64,000 bases of DNA. Source: Bordetella genomosp. 4 (GTDB lineage Bacteria; Pseudomonadota; Gammaproteobacteria; Burkholderiales; Burkholderiaceae_B). Position 1 is the stretch's first letter. Each line of letters starts with the position of its first letter. Positions 27,699 through 37,527 of the stretch are shown here, piece after piece. The position numbers and the translations under genes are program-made. The stretch covers positions 186,001 through 250,000 of the forward strand of contig NZ_NEVQ01000003.1 in the NCBI RefSeq assembly GCF_002261185.1. The letters run 5' to 3'. The notes beneath the pieces were generated by a model. That model did no database searches and was not told the origin of the DNA. It worked only from the letters and a program-made list of their open reading frames with translations.

Positions 27699-28784
27699 CT
27701 AGCGAGAATGGCGGACCCGATCCAGGTCCTGGCATATTTGCTCCGCCATGCCGATCAAACGTGGTCCGGGACGATAGAGCGCATCGGCATCGAGGCTGAA
27801 TACGAAGCCTTGCTGTGCGGCGGGCAGGCCATATTGTCGCCAGGTTTGCAGGTTGCTACGGCCATCGTCGGCGCTGATCGCCCCGGCTATCACCGCGTCC
27901 GGCCGCGCGGCAAGCACGCTTTCGAGCGACACCTGCGGCGCCAGCGCGTTTGTCTGCGCAAACACATTGACGCCGCCGCACAGACGTATGGCATCGCTGA
28001 CGATACTGCGGCCGTTCAGGGTGTAAATCGGCTGCAGGCCGGCTTGAATGAAAACGCGCACGGGTGCGAGATGCGTGTAGCGTGCGGACAGCGAGGCGAG
28101 CCGGGCGCGTAAAGCCTCGGCTGCAGGATTGGCCTGCGTCTCGGTGCCGAACAAGCGGCCCATGGTTTCCACCGCGTCGGGAATCTCGGCCAAGGTGCGC
28201 GGGTCGCTGTAGAACACCGGCACTTTCTGGCGTTGCATGAGATCCCCCAATGGATCAGGGACCGCTGGCTGCCAGGCGATCAGCAGGTCGGGTTGCAGCG
28301 CTGCTGCGATTTCCAGGTTCGGTCGCAGTGTGGTGCCGATGGAAGGCAGCGTGAGGGCCGCGGGGGGGTAGTTACTGCCCTGGGCAGTGCCGGCGAGATA
28401 GATGCCTGCGCCAGCCGCGTAAACCAATTCTGTGGCATGTGGCGCGGCCGTGATGGCACGCCGCGCGGGGGCGGGCAGCGTGATGGTATGGCCGTGATCA
28501 TCGCGCAGTGTGATCACTGCGCGATGCGCCGTCGTTGCAACGGGTGCGGGGGCCGTCGCTATTTGTGGTCGCTCCGATGCCGTTGCTGCCACAGCGGTTG
28601 ACGGGACAGTCGCAGCCGAGATTGTTTTTGCGGTCGTTGAGGCAACGTGGGCAGCACCCCGTGTCACGGTTGCCGTATCCGCCCACGCAGACATTGCGGT
28701 CAGGCCGAGCAGTGCTGCCGCCAATGCCCGTCCATCCAGGCTGAAAAGCCTGGCACCACTGGAGGCGGGCAGGGCGGATTGCAT
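27699..28784 (-). CDS. btuF: periplasmic cobalamin-binding protein (BtuF-like)
   Basis: The 361-residue protein has a signal segment (about 16-35), a long Ala/Thr-rich low-complexity linker (about 36-92), and a class III substrate-binding domain starting ITLRDDHGHTITLPAPARRAIT. Motifs such as APHATELVYAAGAG and LQPDLLIAW are typical of BtuF/FhuD. Its ATG overlaps the stop of the TonB receptor (TGATG). The upstream B12 riboswitch supports cobalamin as ligand. BtuC/BtuD are not adjacent. Confidence 0.85.
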   Translation of the reverse strand: MQSALPASSGARLFSLDGRALAAALLGLTAMSAWADTATVTRGAAHVASTTAKTISAATVPSTAVAATASERPQIATAPAPVATTAHRAVITLRDDHGHTITLPAPARRAITAAPHATELVYAAGAGIYLAGTAQGSNYPPAALTLPSIGTTLRPNLEIAAALQPDLLIAWQPAVPDPLGDLMQRQKVPVFYSDPRTLAEIPDAVETMGRLFGTETQANPAAEALRARLASLSARYTHLAPVRVFIQAGLQPIYTLNGRSIVSDAIRLCGGVNVFAQTNALAPQVSLESVLAARPDAVIAGAISADDGRSNLQTWRQYGLPAAQQGFVFSLDADALYRPGPRLIGMAEQICQDLDRVRHSR

Positions 28785-30817
28785 CAGTAGCGGATCGTCA
28801 AGGACGCCTGGACGTTGCGGCCGGCAGCCGGATAGAGGTTATACGCACCCGTAGCGCCGGTGCTGCCCGAGCGAATGCCATAGGTCGCGTATTCCTTGTC
28901 AAACAGATTGTTTACCGCCAACGTGCCTGAGATGTTTTTGGTAAAGGCATAGCCGACCTTGCCGTTGACCAGGAAATAGTCATCCAGTTGTTTGTCGAAC
29001 TCGTTGGCCTGGTCGTTATCCATGCGTGCTTTGCCTACGTATTGGCCGGACAGGCTGATGAAAAGCTTGTCCATGGGGCGCCATGTGGCGCCCAGGTTGG
29101 CCATCCATTTTGGCACCAAGGGCACGGTGTTGCCGGCCAGGTCCACGCCAGCGGCGTTGCCGGAGCGGAATTCAGCTTGCATCCACGTGACGTTTGCATC
29201 CAGGCTCAAGGTCTTGGTCAGATCGTGATGGCCTTCCAGTTCGACCCCTTGGCGGCGCGTCGGATCCAGGTTGACGTTGGAGAACGTGATCGGGTTGTAC
29301 TGGATCTCGTTGGTCAGATCGTAGCGATACCAGGTCAGGCGGGCGCTGGAGGTATCCGACTTCCACAAAATGCCCAATTCCTTGTCCACCGAGGTCTGCG
29401 GTTTGAGCGGGGTCGCGACGTATAGCAGTTCGTCGGAATTGGCGAAACGGAAGCTGCGGCCGACTTTGCCGTAGGCGCTGAAACCCGCGCCGAGTTCCTG
29501 GCGCAGGGCCAGTTGCCACGCGCCCAGATGGCGTGTCTCGTCGGAGTTGCCACTGTAGCCCGACAGGGTTTCCAACTGATCGTTGGCATATTGGCGGCGG
29601 CCGCCCAGCGTGATGCGGGTCGTATCGGTAGCCTGGATTTGGGCCTCGGCAAAGAAGCCGTGCTGACGCTGTTTGGCGCGCCATTGATCCGGCGTAGGCG
29701 AGTACGAGTAGAGATTGGAAGCGTCCAGGCTGCTGTCGAGCATGTCGGCGCCCACGATCAGTGCGTGCTTGCCGGCAATCGGCAACTGATAGCGAATGCT
29801 GCCGGTGGTTTCGTCCAGATCCTGTTCGCGGGTCGTGTCGCCGTAGCTGGATCCCGTGAAACCTGTCAACGACTTGTCGCGTTGATTCAAGTCGGCATAC
29901 AGGGTGCCCGTGCCCAGGCGCTGTTCGATTTGCAGGCCGAACGCGTCTGTTTGGGTGTTGACATAATCGTCGGGCGTGGAGGTGCCGCGCGGGTCGTCCT
30001 CGTACTCGTTCAGGCCTGTGGCAGGATCCACGCGGCGCGGGCCAGGCAGGCCGAGTTTCTGCGTGGTGGTGCGGGCATAGAGGCGGATCTGGCCATCGTC
30101 GTGATGAAACGCCAGGCCGATGCCGCCACCGTCGCGGCTTTCGCGATTATTGTCGCGGTAGTTGTCGGTACGCAGCGTTTGCCCGTAGACGTCGACAGTC
30201 ACGTGTTCGTTTTGCAGGCTGACGGCGGCATCCAGTTGATGCAGGCCGTAATTGCCTACCGTGCCGGTCACGCTGGCCGAGACGGGTTGGCCGTCGGGAT
30301 TGCCGCGCTTGGTCAGGATGTTGATGACGCCGCCGGTCGTGCCGCCGCCATATTGAACGGAACCGCTGCCGCGTACGATCTCGATGCGTTCGATGCGGTC
30401 CAGCGGCACCGTGCCCAGCGAGGGCGCCGACAGGTCATTGTTGTTCTGCGGTACGCCATCGATCAGGATCAGCGTGTTGCTGAACCCTGCAATACCAAAC
30501 CCGCGCAGGTCTATCTGCGCCTGTGCCGCTGCCCCCGTGCTGTTGATCGCGTGTACGCCGGCTTGGGTGGACAACAGCTCCTGAACCGTCATGGCGCTGC
30601 TGGTGCGGATTTGTTCCTGGGTCAGCACAGACACCTGTACGGGTTGCTCGCGGGCCTCGGTAGGCACGCGCGAGGCCGTGACGGTGACGGTGCTGAGCTC
30701 TGGGGCGGCTGCCGCAGTCGATGTTTGAGTTTGTTGTTGGGATTGTTGGGCGGCGGCCAGCGCGGGCACCGCGCAAATCAAGATTCCGGCTGCATGCCGG
30801 AAGGGGCGGGATTTCAT
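28784..30817 (-). CDS. btuB: TonB-dependent cobalamin receptor (BtuB-like)
   Basis: This 677-residue outer-membrane receptor has a signal peptide (about 1-23), a TonB box (STVTVTASR), a plug domain (QEQIRTSSAMTVQELLSTQAGV to about 170) and a 22-strand-type barrel ending in the aromatic motif VQASLTIRY. Length is close to that of BtuB-type receptors. The cobalamin riboswitch directly upstream is the best evidence for the substrate. Confidence 0.88.
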   Translation of the reverse strand: MKSRPFRHAAGILICAVPALAAAQQSQQQTQTSTAAAAPELSTVTVTASRVPTEAREQPVQVSVLTQEQIRTSSAMTVQELLSTQAGVHAINSTGAAAQAQIDLRGFGIAGFSNTLILIDGVPQNNNDLSAPSLGTVPLDRIERIEIVRGSGSVQYGGGTTGGVINILTKRGNPDGQPVSASVTGTVGNYGLHQLDAAVSLQNEHVTVDVYGQTLRTDNYRDNNRESRDGGGIGLAFHHDDGQIRLYARTTTQKLGLPGPRRVDPATGLNEYEDDPRGTSTPDDYVNTQTDAFGLQIEQRLGTGTLYADLNQRDKSLTGFTGSSYGDTTREQDLDETTGSIRYQLPIAGKHALIVGADMLDSSLDASNLYSYSPTPDQWRAKQRQHGFFAEAQIQATDTTRITLGGRRQYANDQLETLSGYSGNSDETRHLGAWQLALRQELGAGFSAYGKVGRSFRFANSDELLYVATPLKPQTSVDKELGILWKSDTSSARLTWYRYDLTNEIQYNPITFSNVNLDPTRRQGVELEGHHDLTKTLSLDANVTWMQAEFRSGNAAGVDLAGNTVPLVPKWMANLGATWRPMDKLFISLSGQYVGKARMDNDQANEFDKQLDDYFLVNGKVGYAFTKNISGTLAVNNLFDKEYATYGIRSGSTGATGAYNLYPAAGRNVQASLTIRY

Positions 30818-30874
30818 CAGACAAGCCTCGGTTTGACGCGCGACCCCGCACGTCGTTCACGGTAATGGGCCGCA

Positions 30875-31045
30875 CGGGGCGTCCCGGTGGGTGAACTGGC
30901 CGGTGTCGGGCTGCCATGCGGCGCGATGCACGCATGGGGACCGTTGCGGGGGCAGCACAGGCTGGGCGCGGCGCGCCTTCCTGTTTCCCGTTTACCTTCG
31001 GCGCGCATCGCGCACCAGAAGCACCAGTTCGGGGCCGCACTGTAG
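30875..31045 (-). promoter_or_regulatory. cobalamin (AdoCbl) riboswitch
   Basis: Reading the minus strand, AACGGGAAACAGGAAG (about 30977-30992) is followed by GCTGCCCCCGCAACGG (about 30942-30957) and then by the B12 box GCAGCCCGACACCGGCC (30898-30914). The order and motifs match the class I cobalamin riboswitch. It precedes btuB by about 60-80 bp. Flank limits are approximate. Confidence 0.9.
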
Positions 31046-31137
31046 CATTGGCAGACAGAGCATTAGCCATTTTGTTACCATCAAGTGTCGGTTTTCGGGC
31101 ATTTTTTGCCTTTTCGCCACATTTCCGAGATATTTCC

Positions 31138-34100
31138 GTGTCGTATCCCCGCCTGCCTTATCCGCCTTCATCCTATACCCGGGGTGGTGATTTTGCCCGC
31201 CTGCTCGGCGAGCGCATTCTGATCCTGGATGGTGCGATGGGCACCATGATCCAGCGCTACAAGCTCGGCGAAGCTGATTTCCGCGGTCAGCGTTTCGCGG
31301 ATCACCACAAAGATCTCAAGGGCGATAACGAACTGCTGTCGCTGGTGCGGCCGGATGTCATCGACGAGATCCACCGCCAGTATCTCGAGGCAGGCGCCGA
31401 TGTCATCGAAACCAATACTTTTGGCGCGACGTCTATTGCGCAGGGCGACTATGACTTGCCCGAGTTGGCGTACGAGCTGAATCTCGAGTCTGCAAAACTC
31501 GCGCGTGCGGCCTGTGATGCGTACAGCACCCCTGAGCGTCCGCGTTTTGTGGCGGGCGCGTTGGGGCCGCAACCCAAGACCGCGTCGATTTCCCCCGATG
31601 TGAACGATCCTGGCGCGCGCAACATCACCTTTGATGAGCTGCGCATCGCCTATATCGAGCAATTGAATGGCCTGCTCGACGGTGGCATTGACATTGTGTT
31701 GATCGAAACCATTTTCGACACGCTCAATGCCAAGGCTGCGATTTTTGCCGTCGAATCCGTGTTTGAAGAGCGCGGCGTACGCCTGCCCGTCATGATCTCG
31801 GGCACCGTCACCGATGCGTCAGGCCGCATTCTCTCGGGCCAGACTGTCGAGGCGTTCTGGAATTCCGTGCGTCATGCTAGGCCGGTCACGATCGGATTGA
31901 ACTGTGCGTTGGGTGCGGCGTTGATGCGCCCCTATGTTGCCGAGCTGTCCAAGATCTGCGATACCTACGTCTGTGTGTATCCCAACGCAGGTCTGCCCAA
32001 TCCCATGGCAGAAACGGGCTTTGACGAAACGCCCGCCGATACCTCCGCGTTACTAGAGGAATTCGCGCGCGCCGGATTGGTCAACATGTCGGGCGGCTGC
32101 TGTGGCACGACCCCTGACCATATTCGTGCGATTGCAGAGAAAGTCACCGCGCTGACGCCGCGCGTTGTGCCAGAAATTCCCGTAAAGACTCGCCTGTCAG
32201 GGCTGGAGCCGTTGAACATCGACGAGGAGTCCTTGTTCGTCAACGTGGGCGAGCGCACCAACGTGACAGGCAGCAAAATGTTCGCGCGCCTGATTCGCGA
32301 AGAAAAATACGACGAGGCTTTGGCTGTCGCGCGGCAACAGGTCGAGAACGGCGCACAGATCATCGATATCAATATGGACGAAGCCATGTTGGATTCGGTG
32401 GCGTGCATGCACCGTTTTCTGAACCTGATCGCTTCCGAGCCCGACATTGCCCGCGTGCCGATCATGATCGACAGCTCCAAGTGGGAGGTCATCGAGGCAG
32501 GGCTCAAATGCGTGCAAGGCAAGCCCGTGGTGAACTCGATCTCCATGAAAGAGGGCATCGAGATCTTTCGCGAGCATGCCCGTCTGTGCCGCCGCTATGG
32601 CGCAGCCGTGGTGGTGATGGCCTTTGACGAACAAGGCCAGGCCGATACGCTCGAGCGGCGCAAAGAGATTTGCGGGCGCGCCTACAAAATACTGGTCGAA
32701 GAAGAACAATTCCCGCCCGAGGACATCATCTTTGACCCCAACGTGTTTGCGGTGGCCACCGGTATCGACGAACACAATCACTATGCGATGGATTTCATCG
32801 AGGGTACGCGTTGGATCCGGCAAAATCTGCCGCACGCGCGCATCTCCGGCGGTATCTCGAACGTAAGCTTTTCGTTCCGCGGCAATGAGCCCATGCGCGA
32901 AGCCATTCACACGGTGTTCTTGTACTACGCCATTCGCGAAGGCCTGACGATGGGTATCGTCAACGCGGGTCAGTTGGGCGTGTACGCCGATCTGGATGGT
33001 GTGCTGCGAGACCTGGTCGAAGACGTCATCCTGGACCGTGATCCCCCCGTGGGCAAAACCGATCCCGCCGACGAGCGCACGCCCACCGAGCGGCTGGTGC
33101 AGTTCGCCGATACCGTCAAAGGCTCGGGCGCAAAGAAAGAAGAGGATCTCGCCTGGCGCGACGCTCCTGTGCAAGACCGCTTGTCGCACGCGTTGGTGCA
33201 TGGCATCACGACATTCATCGTCGAAGACACGGAGGAAGTCCGTCAGCAGATCGCCGCGCGTGGAGGCCGTCCGATCGAGGTGATCGAAGGGCCATTGATG
33301 GATGGGATGAATATCGTCGGCGATCTATTTGGCGCCGGAAAAATGTTCCTGCCCCAGGTGGTGAAATCCGCACGCGTGATGAAGCAGGCCGTGGCGCATC
33401 TGATTCCCTTTATCGAAGAAGAAAAGCGTCAGATTGCGGCGGCAGGCGGCGACGTGCGCGCCAAGGGCAAAATGGTGATTGCCACCGTCAAAGGCGACGT
33501 GCATGACATTGGCAAGAACATCGTTTCTGTCGTGCTGCAATGTAATAACTTCGAAGTCGTGAACATGGGCGTGATGGTGCCGTGCGCGCAGATTCTGGAG
33601 AAAGCCAAAGAAGAGCAGGCCGATATTGTGGGCCTGTCGGGCCTGATCACGCCCAGCCTCGAGGAAATGGCCTATGTGGCTTCGGAAATGCAGCGCGATC
33701 CGTATTTCCGCGATCGCAAGATTCCGCTGATGATCGGTGGCGCGACGACCAGCCGCGTCCACACGGCCGTAAAAATTGCGCCCAATTACGATGGCCCCGT
33801 GATCTACACCCCCGATGCCAGCCGTGCTGTGGGGGTGGCAGCCAATCTGGTATCCGAACAGGCCCAAACGTATATCGACGAGATCGCCCAGGAATACGAA
33901 GAAGTCCGCCGCCGCCATGCGAATCGCAAGGCCACGCCGCTGATCTCATTGGCCGAGGCACGTGCCGCACGTCCGCAGATCGATTGGGCCAACTACACGC
34001 CGCCGCGTCCGAAATTCATCGGTCGTCGTTCGTTCAAAAGCTACGATCTGAGCGAGATCGCCAAGTATCTGGATTGGACGCCGTTCTTTCAGACCTGGAG

Positions 34101-34911
34101 TCTGTTCGGGCAATTCCCGGCCATTCTCGAGGACAAGGTCGTCGGCGAGCAGGCGAAAAAGGTATATGCCGATGGGCAGGCCATGCTCAAGCGCATCATC
34201 GATGGCCGTTGGCTGACCGCCAATGGCGCGGTGGCGTTTTATCCGGCCAATACCGTCAACGACGAAGACATCGAGATCTATACCGATGAGTCGCGCAGCG
34301 AAGTGCTGTTCACTTATCGCAACCTGCGTCAGCAAGGTGCCAAGCGCGAGGGCGTCAGCAACAAATGCCTGGCGGATTTCATCGCGCCGAAGTCTTCTGG
34401 CGTGGCCGATTACATCGGCATGTTCGCGGTGACAGCGGGATTGGGCATCGAAAAGAAAGAGGCCGAATTCCAGGCGGCGTTGGATGACTATTCCAGCATC
34501 ATGCTCAAGGCCATGGCGGATCGTTTGGCAGAAGGCTTTGCCGAGTGCCTGCATGCGCGCGTGCGGCAGGATCTGTGGGGCTATGCACCTGACGAAGGTT
34601 TGTCCAACGATGACATGATTGCCGAGAAATACGTTGGCATCCGTCCGGCGCCGGGGTATCCGGCTTGTCCTGAGCATGTGGTCAAGACCGATATGTTCCG
34701 TGTGTTGGATGGTGCGGATATCGGGATGATGTTGACCGATAGCTATGCGATGTATCCGGCGTCCAGCGTGTCTGGGTTCTACTTCAGTCATCCGCAGTCG
34801 CAGTATTTCAACGTGGGAACGATTGGTGAGGATCAGCTTGCTGATTACATCGCGCGTAGTGGGCGGACTGAGGGGGATGTTCGGCGGACGTTGGTTAGTA
34901 GTTTGGGGTGA
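31138..34911 (+). CDS. metH: methionine synthase, cobalamin-dependent
   Basis: The 1257-residue enzyme transfers a methyl group from 5-methyl-THF to homocysteine through B12. Domains in order are homocysteine S-methyltransferase ([11 protein letters not shown]; zinc ligands in SGGCCGTTP), pterin-binding ([15 protein letters not shown]), the cap and B12-binding domain ([10 protein letters not shown], with the axial His), and the activation domain ([14 protein letters not shown]). The frame is open back into the riboswitch region; the family N-terminus [11 protein letters not shown] fits a GTG start at 31138. The ribosome site is weak. It is divergent from the B12-uptake operon. Confidence 0.93.
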   Translation: MSYPRLPYPPSSYTRGGDFARLLGERILILDGAMGTMIQRYKLGEADFRGQRFADHHKDLKGDNELLSLVRPDVIDEIHRQYLEAGADVIETNTFGATSIAQGDYDLPELAYELNLESAKLARAACDAYSTPERPRFVAGALGPQPKTASISPDVNDPGARNITFDELRIAYIEQLNGLLDGGIDIVLIETIFDTLNAKAAIFAVESVFEERGVRLPVMISGTVTDASGRILSGQTVEAFWNSVRHARPVTIGLNCALGAALMRPYVAELSKICDTYVCVYPNAGLPNPMAETGFDETPADTSALLEEFARAGLVNMSGGCCGTTPDHIRAIAEKVTALTPRVVPEIPVKTRLSGLEPLNIDEESLFVNVGERTNVTGSKMFARLIREEKYDEALAVARQQVENGAQIIDINMDEAMLDSVACMHRFLNLIASEPDIARVPIMIDSSKWEVIEAGLKCVQGKPVVNSISMKEGIEIFREHARLCRRYGAAVVVMAFDEQGQADTLERRKEICGRAYKILVEEEQFPPEDIIFDPNVFAVATGIDEHNHYAMDFIEGTRWIRQNLPHARISGGISNVSFSFRGNEPMREAIHTVFLYYAIREGLTMGIVNAGQLGVYADLDGVLRDLVEDVILDRDPPVGKTDPADERTPTERLVQFADTVKGSGAKKEEDLAWRDAPVQDRLSHALVHGITTFIVEDTEEVRQQIAARGGRPIEVIEGPLMDGMNIVGDLFGAGKMFLPQVVKSARVMKQAVAHLIPFIEEEKRQIAAAGGDVRAKGKMVIATVKGDVHDIGKNIVSVVLQCNNFEVVNMGVMVPCAQILEKAKEEQADIVGLSGLITPSLEEMAYVASEMQRDPYFRDRKIPLMIGGATTSRVHTAVKIAPNYDGPVIYTPDASRAVGVAANLVSEQAQTYIDEIAQEYEEVRRRHANRKATPLISLAEARAARPQIDWANYTPPRPKFIGRRSFKSYDLSEIAKYLDWTPFFQTWSLFGQFPAILEDKVVGEQAKKVYADGQAMLKRIIDGRWLTANGAVAFYPANTVNDEDIEIYTDESRSEVLFTYRNLRQQGAKREGVSNKCLADFIAPKSSGVADYIGMFAVTAGLGIEKKEAEFQAALDDYSSIMLKAMADRLAEGFAECLHARVRQDLWGYAPDEGLSNDDMIAEKYVGIRPAPGYPACPEHVVKTDMFRVLDGADIGMMLTDSYAMYPASSVSGFYFSHPQSQYFNVGTIGEDQLADYIARSGRTEGDVRRTLVSSLG

Positions 34912-34932
34912 TGGGGGTTAGTGCTATTGGAC

Positions 34933-35095
34933 GTCGATGCGGGGCAGTGGCTGCGTGGGGGCTTCACGTGGCCGGTCCGGCGCCCTGCGCGCCGGACACC
35001 GTGTTCGCTCACCTCGTCCGCGCCTTCGCGCTCCCTACGGTGTCCGCTCCACTCGACCACGAGGCGCCCCCACGCAGCCACTGCCCCGCATCGAC
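34933..35095 (+). repeat. palindromic module C
   Basis: Perfect 30-bp arms (34933-34962, 35066-35095) enclose 103 bp. The arm sequence equals that of module B, 27 kb away. Inside the TTCAC/GAGGC loop the short helix is GTGG(C)C/G(A)CCAC, and the inner GCGC-CTTC-GCGC hairpin differs from the GGCCC hairpin of B. In sense with metH, starting 22 bp after its stop. Confidence 0.9.
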
Positions 35096-35629
35096 TCGCA
35101 GTAACTCAAGCTCATCACATCGCTGGCACGGTTTTCTTGCTTGGCATTTTTCTGCATCAGTCTGGGTAAAGAGAAAGATCTTGCAGGGCTGCGATTCACG
35201 GGTGCCCTGCACACCCGTGAATCGCGTTCGGAATCTGCATGCACAGGCTGTGGCACCGTTGGATGGCAAAAGATCTCTCGAGTCACATTGACGTAATGCC
35301 ACGCATGGCACTCGTTGTAATGCCATCATGGTTAGCCCAAATCACGTCCGCGAATGAACTCTAATCCAGAGCACGGACATGCTACGGATACGTCGCCGGA
35401 AAAAGTGCCCTACGCATCATCGTCGCAAGCACCAAACGCAGCCAAGCAGATCTTCCGATCAGGCATGACGCCACCCCGTCGCATGCCCGGACCGATCGCT
35501 TGAGGTAGGCGCGCTGGGCGCCTGCCGAAAGCAGCACCGCAAGATCTTTCTCTCTACCAATGCGGCTGCAAAAAAACGCCAAGCAAGAAAGTCGTGCCAG
35601 CGGTGTAGAGAATTCTAATTGCTGCCAGT

Positions 35630-35652
35630 CGGGCCGATTGCCTCGGCTCGAC
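35630..35652. repeat. collapsed palindrome (single arm remnant)
   Basis: Only the outer 23 bp of one arm (CGGGCCGATTGCCTCGGCTC plus GAC) remain, next to GCTGCCAGT. Compared with module A, about 140 bp comprising one arm and the loop are missing. This is the expected product of deletion between palindrome arms. Confidence 0.75.
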
Positions 35653-35685
35653 GACCAACAGAACTCCATCCCTCACACAGCCCCA

Positions 35686-36456
35686 TCACCCCCTACGCAC
35701 CACCAACGTCCCCGTATCACTACTAAACGACCCATCCCCCTGAATCTCAAAATGCCCCCGCACCACATCCGGCGCAATCGCATGCAGGGCTCTCAATGCG
35801 GCCACGAACGTCTCGGGCGTCCGCATCCGTGCCACCCAGGACGAGAACTCCAGCGGCAAACGCCGCAATGTCGTGCTTTGCAACGTAAAGCCCGCTTGCG
35901 TCAGCAACGCAGACCATTCCGCGATCGAGTAATTACGCACATGCGAAGTATCACGCAGTAATTCGAACGTTTGCAGCCACGTATCGAGTAATGCTTCGCC
36001 GGGCGAAACCACATCTGCAAAGGCTGCGATACCCCCGGGCTTCAATACGCGTCTTGCTTCGCGTATGGCTTGTCCGGGGTCCTGCCAATGGTGGGTCGAA
36101 TAGCGGCACAGCACCAGATCGAACTGCTCATCGTCGAATGGCAGACGTTCCGCCTTGCCCTGACAGGTGTCCAGGTTGTGCAATCCGCGGCGGCCAGCTT
36201 CGGCGGCGACGACATCGAGCATGGCTTGGGACAGATCGTAAGCAGTGACGTGTTGAACCAAGGGGGCAACGAGAAAACTCACATGGCCTCCGCCGCAACC
36301 GAGATCCAAGACACGAGCCTTTGGTTGCTCCCGAGCGAGGCTGGCCAGTTGTTGCAGGTCTTCGCCCTGCGCGTGAACTGCGCTGGTCAAATATGCGGCG
36401 GCTTGTGGACTGAACTGACGCTCGACAGCGGCGTCGTGAGAGGCAGAGAGGGTCAT
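35686..36456 (-). CDS. class I SAM-dependent methyltransferase
   Basis: This 256-residue UbiE/COQ5-like small-molecule methyltransferase has motif I VLDLGCGGGHVSF, motif II-III LCRYSTHHWQDP and the post-motif RRVLKPGGIAAFADVV. I chose MTLSASHDAAVERQFSP at 36456; the frame is open 39 codons further upstream, over the divergent promoter. The substrate is unknown. It is divergent from an HTH regulator that probably controls it. Confidence 0.8.
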   Translation of the reverse strand: MTLSASHDAAVERQFSPQAAAYLTSAVHAQGEDLQQLASLAREQPKARVLDLGCGGGHVSFLVAPLVQHVTAYDLSQAMLDVVAAEAGRRGLHNLDTCQGKAERLPFDDEQFDLVLCRYSTHHWQDPGQAIREARRVLKPGGIAAFADVVSPGEALLDTWLQTFELLRDTSHVRNYSIAEWSALLTQAGFTLQSTTLRRLPLEFSSWVARMRTPETFVAALRALHAIAPDVVRGHFEIQGDGSFSSDTGTLVVRRG

Positions 36457-36555
36457 TAATGACTCCAAAAACGGCGTTGGGACAGATGGCATGACGTGCC
36501 AGGAGTTAAGATAAGTGTCTGTTGATACGCGTACAAGACCATTGCTTATCCTGGT
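36457..36555. promoter_or_regulatory. divergent promoter region of methyltransferase and HTH regulator
   Basis: The 99-bp gap carries GATAAG (36510-36515) and its complement CTTATC (36545-36550) flanking GATACGCGTAC, a plausible autoregulatory operator. No matching known consensus was recognised. Confidence 0.3.
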
Positions 36556-37377
36556 ATGAGTGCTTCCCCCCAAGCCGGTTTGCCGGCATCACATGACAGT
36601 TCGACCCGCCGCCGTCACGCTTTGGGTGAATTCGTGCGTGCCGCGCGGGCGCGGATTACGCCGCAGATGGCGGGATTGCCGGAAGGTATGCGACGTCGCA
36701 CACCCGGACTGCGGCGCGAAGAGGTCGCGCAGTTATGCGGGATCAGCGTGACCTGGTACACCTGGATCGAGCAAGGACGCGAGGTCTCTGTGTCGCCTGC
36801 CGTGTGGGCGCGGATTGCAGGTGTGCTGCAGTTGGCGCGCGCCGAGCGTGCATACCTGTTCGAGTTGGCCGAGTGCGCGGACCCACAGCACCCGCGCGAC
36901 GAGGGTAGCGAGGCGCCCGGGTTGTTGCGCGAATGTGTGGATGCGATCACTGCGCCGGCTTATGTACTAGATCGCGCATGGAATGTGTTGGTGCACAACG
37001 CATCGATGAGCGAGCTGTTTGACGACTGGCCGGTACGCGATCCTCAGCCGAATCTGTTGCGTTATATCTTTCTCGATCCGGCCGCGCGCCAACTGGTGGT
37101 GGACTGGGATCAGCGCGCGCGCCGCGTCGTGGCCGAGTTCCGAGCCGATGCCGGGGCGCATCTGGATGAACCAGATGTGTTGACGCTGCTCGATGAGCTG
37201 AATCGAGACAGCGATGTGTTTGCGCATTGGTGGACACGTCACGCCGTGGTCGAGCGCGAAGGCGGTCTACGCGAATTTCAACATCCGCGTCATGGCCGGC
37301 TGGCTTATCAGCAAACGACGTTTCGCTTGGCGACGCATCCGGATCTGAAATTGGTGATGCTGTTGCAGGGCACTTGA
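36556..37377 (+). CDS. XRE-type regulator with MmyB-like ligand domain
   Basis: The 273-residue protein has an HTH_XRE domain at about 22-95 (RRTPGLRREEVAQLCGISVTWYTWIEQGR) and a C-terminal MmyB-like PAS-type ligand domain (about 110-270; LDRAWNVLVHNASMSELF). This architecture is common in actinobacterial and proteobacterial regulators that control a divergent gene, here the methyltransferase. The ligand is unknown; fatty acids have been proposed for the family. Confidence 0.85.
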   Translation: MSASPQAGLPASHDSSTRRRHALGEFVRAARARITPQMAGLPEGMRRRTPGLRREEVAQLCGISVTWYTWIEQGREVSVSPAVWARIAGVLQLARAERAYLFELAECADPQHPRDEGSEAPGLLRECVDAITAPAYVLDRAWNVLVHNASMSELFDDWPVRDPQPNLLRYIFLDPAARQLVVDWDQRARRVVAEFRADAGAHLDEPDVLTLLDELNRDSDVFAHWWTRHAVVEREGGLREFQHPRHGRLAYQQTTFRLATHPDLKLVMLLQGT

Positions 37378-37527
37378 GCAATCTGGAATTTTCCTGGATT
37401 GTTCAATGACCGCTCGCCTAAGCGATCGGCCGTGCCGCCGTGTGAATAGCAAACGAAGGCTTTCAACTCGGTCGATCAGGCGGAGCTCCATGTTGCCGCC
37501 GAGTACCGTACTGTCAGGGGCAGTGGC

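Larger units (their letters stand above)
34922..35666. repeat. composite structured repeat element 2
   Basis: It fills the gap between metH and the methyltransferase gene. Order: leader CTATTGG, palindrome C (34933-35095), flank (TCGCAGTAACTCAAGC, ATCGCTGGCACGG, TTTTT, AAGATCTTGC), a perfect 14-bp hairpin (35191-35225), a core shared with element 1 in inverse orientation, an imperfect hairpin (35498-35532), the inverted flank, and a collapsed palindrome with a single arm (35630-35652), then leader GACGACCAACAGAACTC. No credible gene is inside. Confidence 0.9.

Noticed and set aside
30916-31137. N-terminal extension of metH by 74 codons
   Set aside because: It overlaps the cobalamin riboswitch and does not resemble MetH. 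The GTG at 31138 gives the usual N-terminus.
37378-37527. Palindromic module between the HTH regulator and mutY
   Set aside because: Only short imperfect stems (around 37380-37405 and 37478-37502) are present. There are no leader, arm or loop blocks of the module family.
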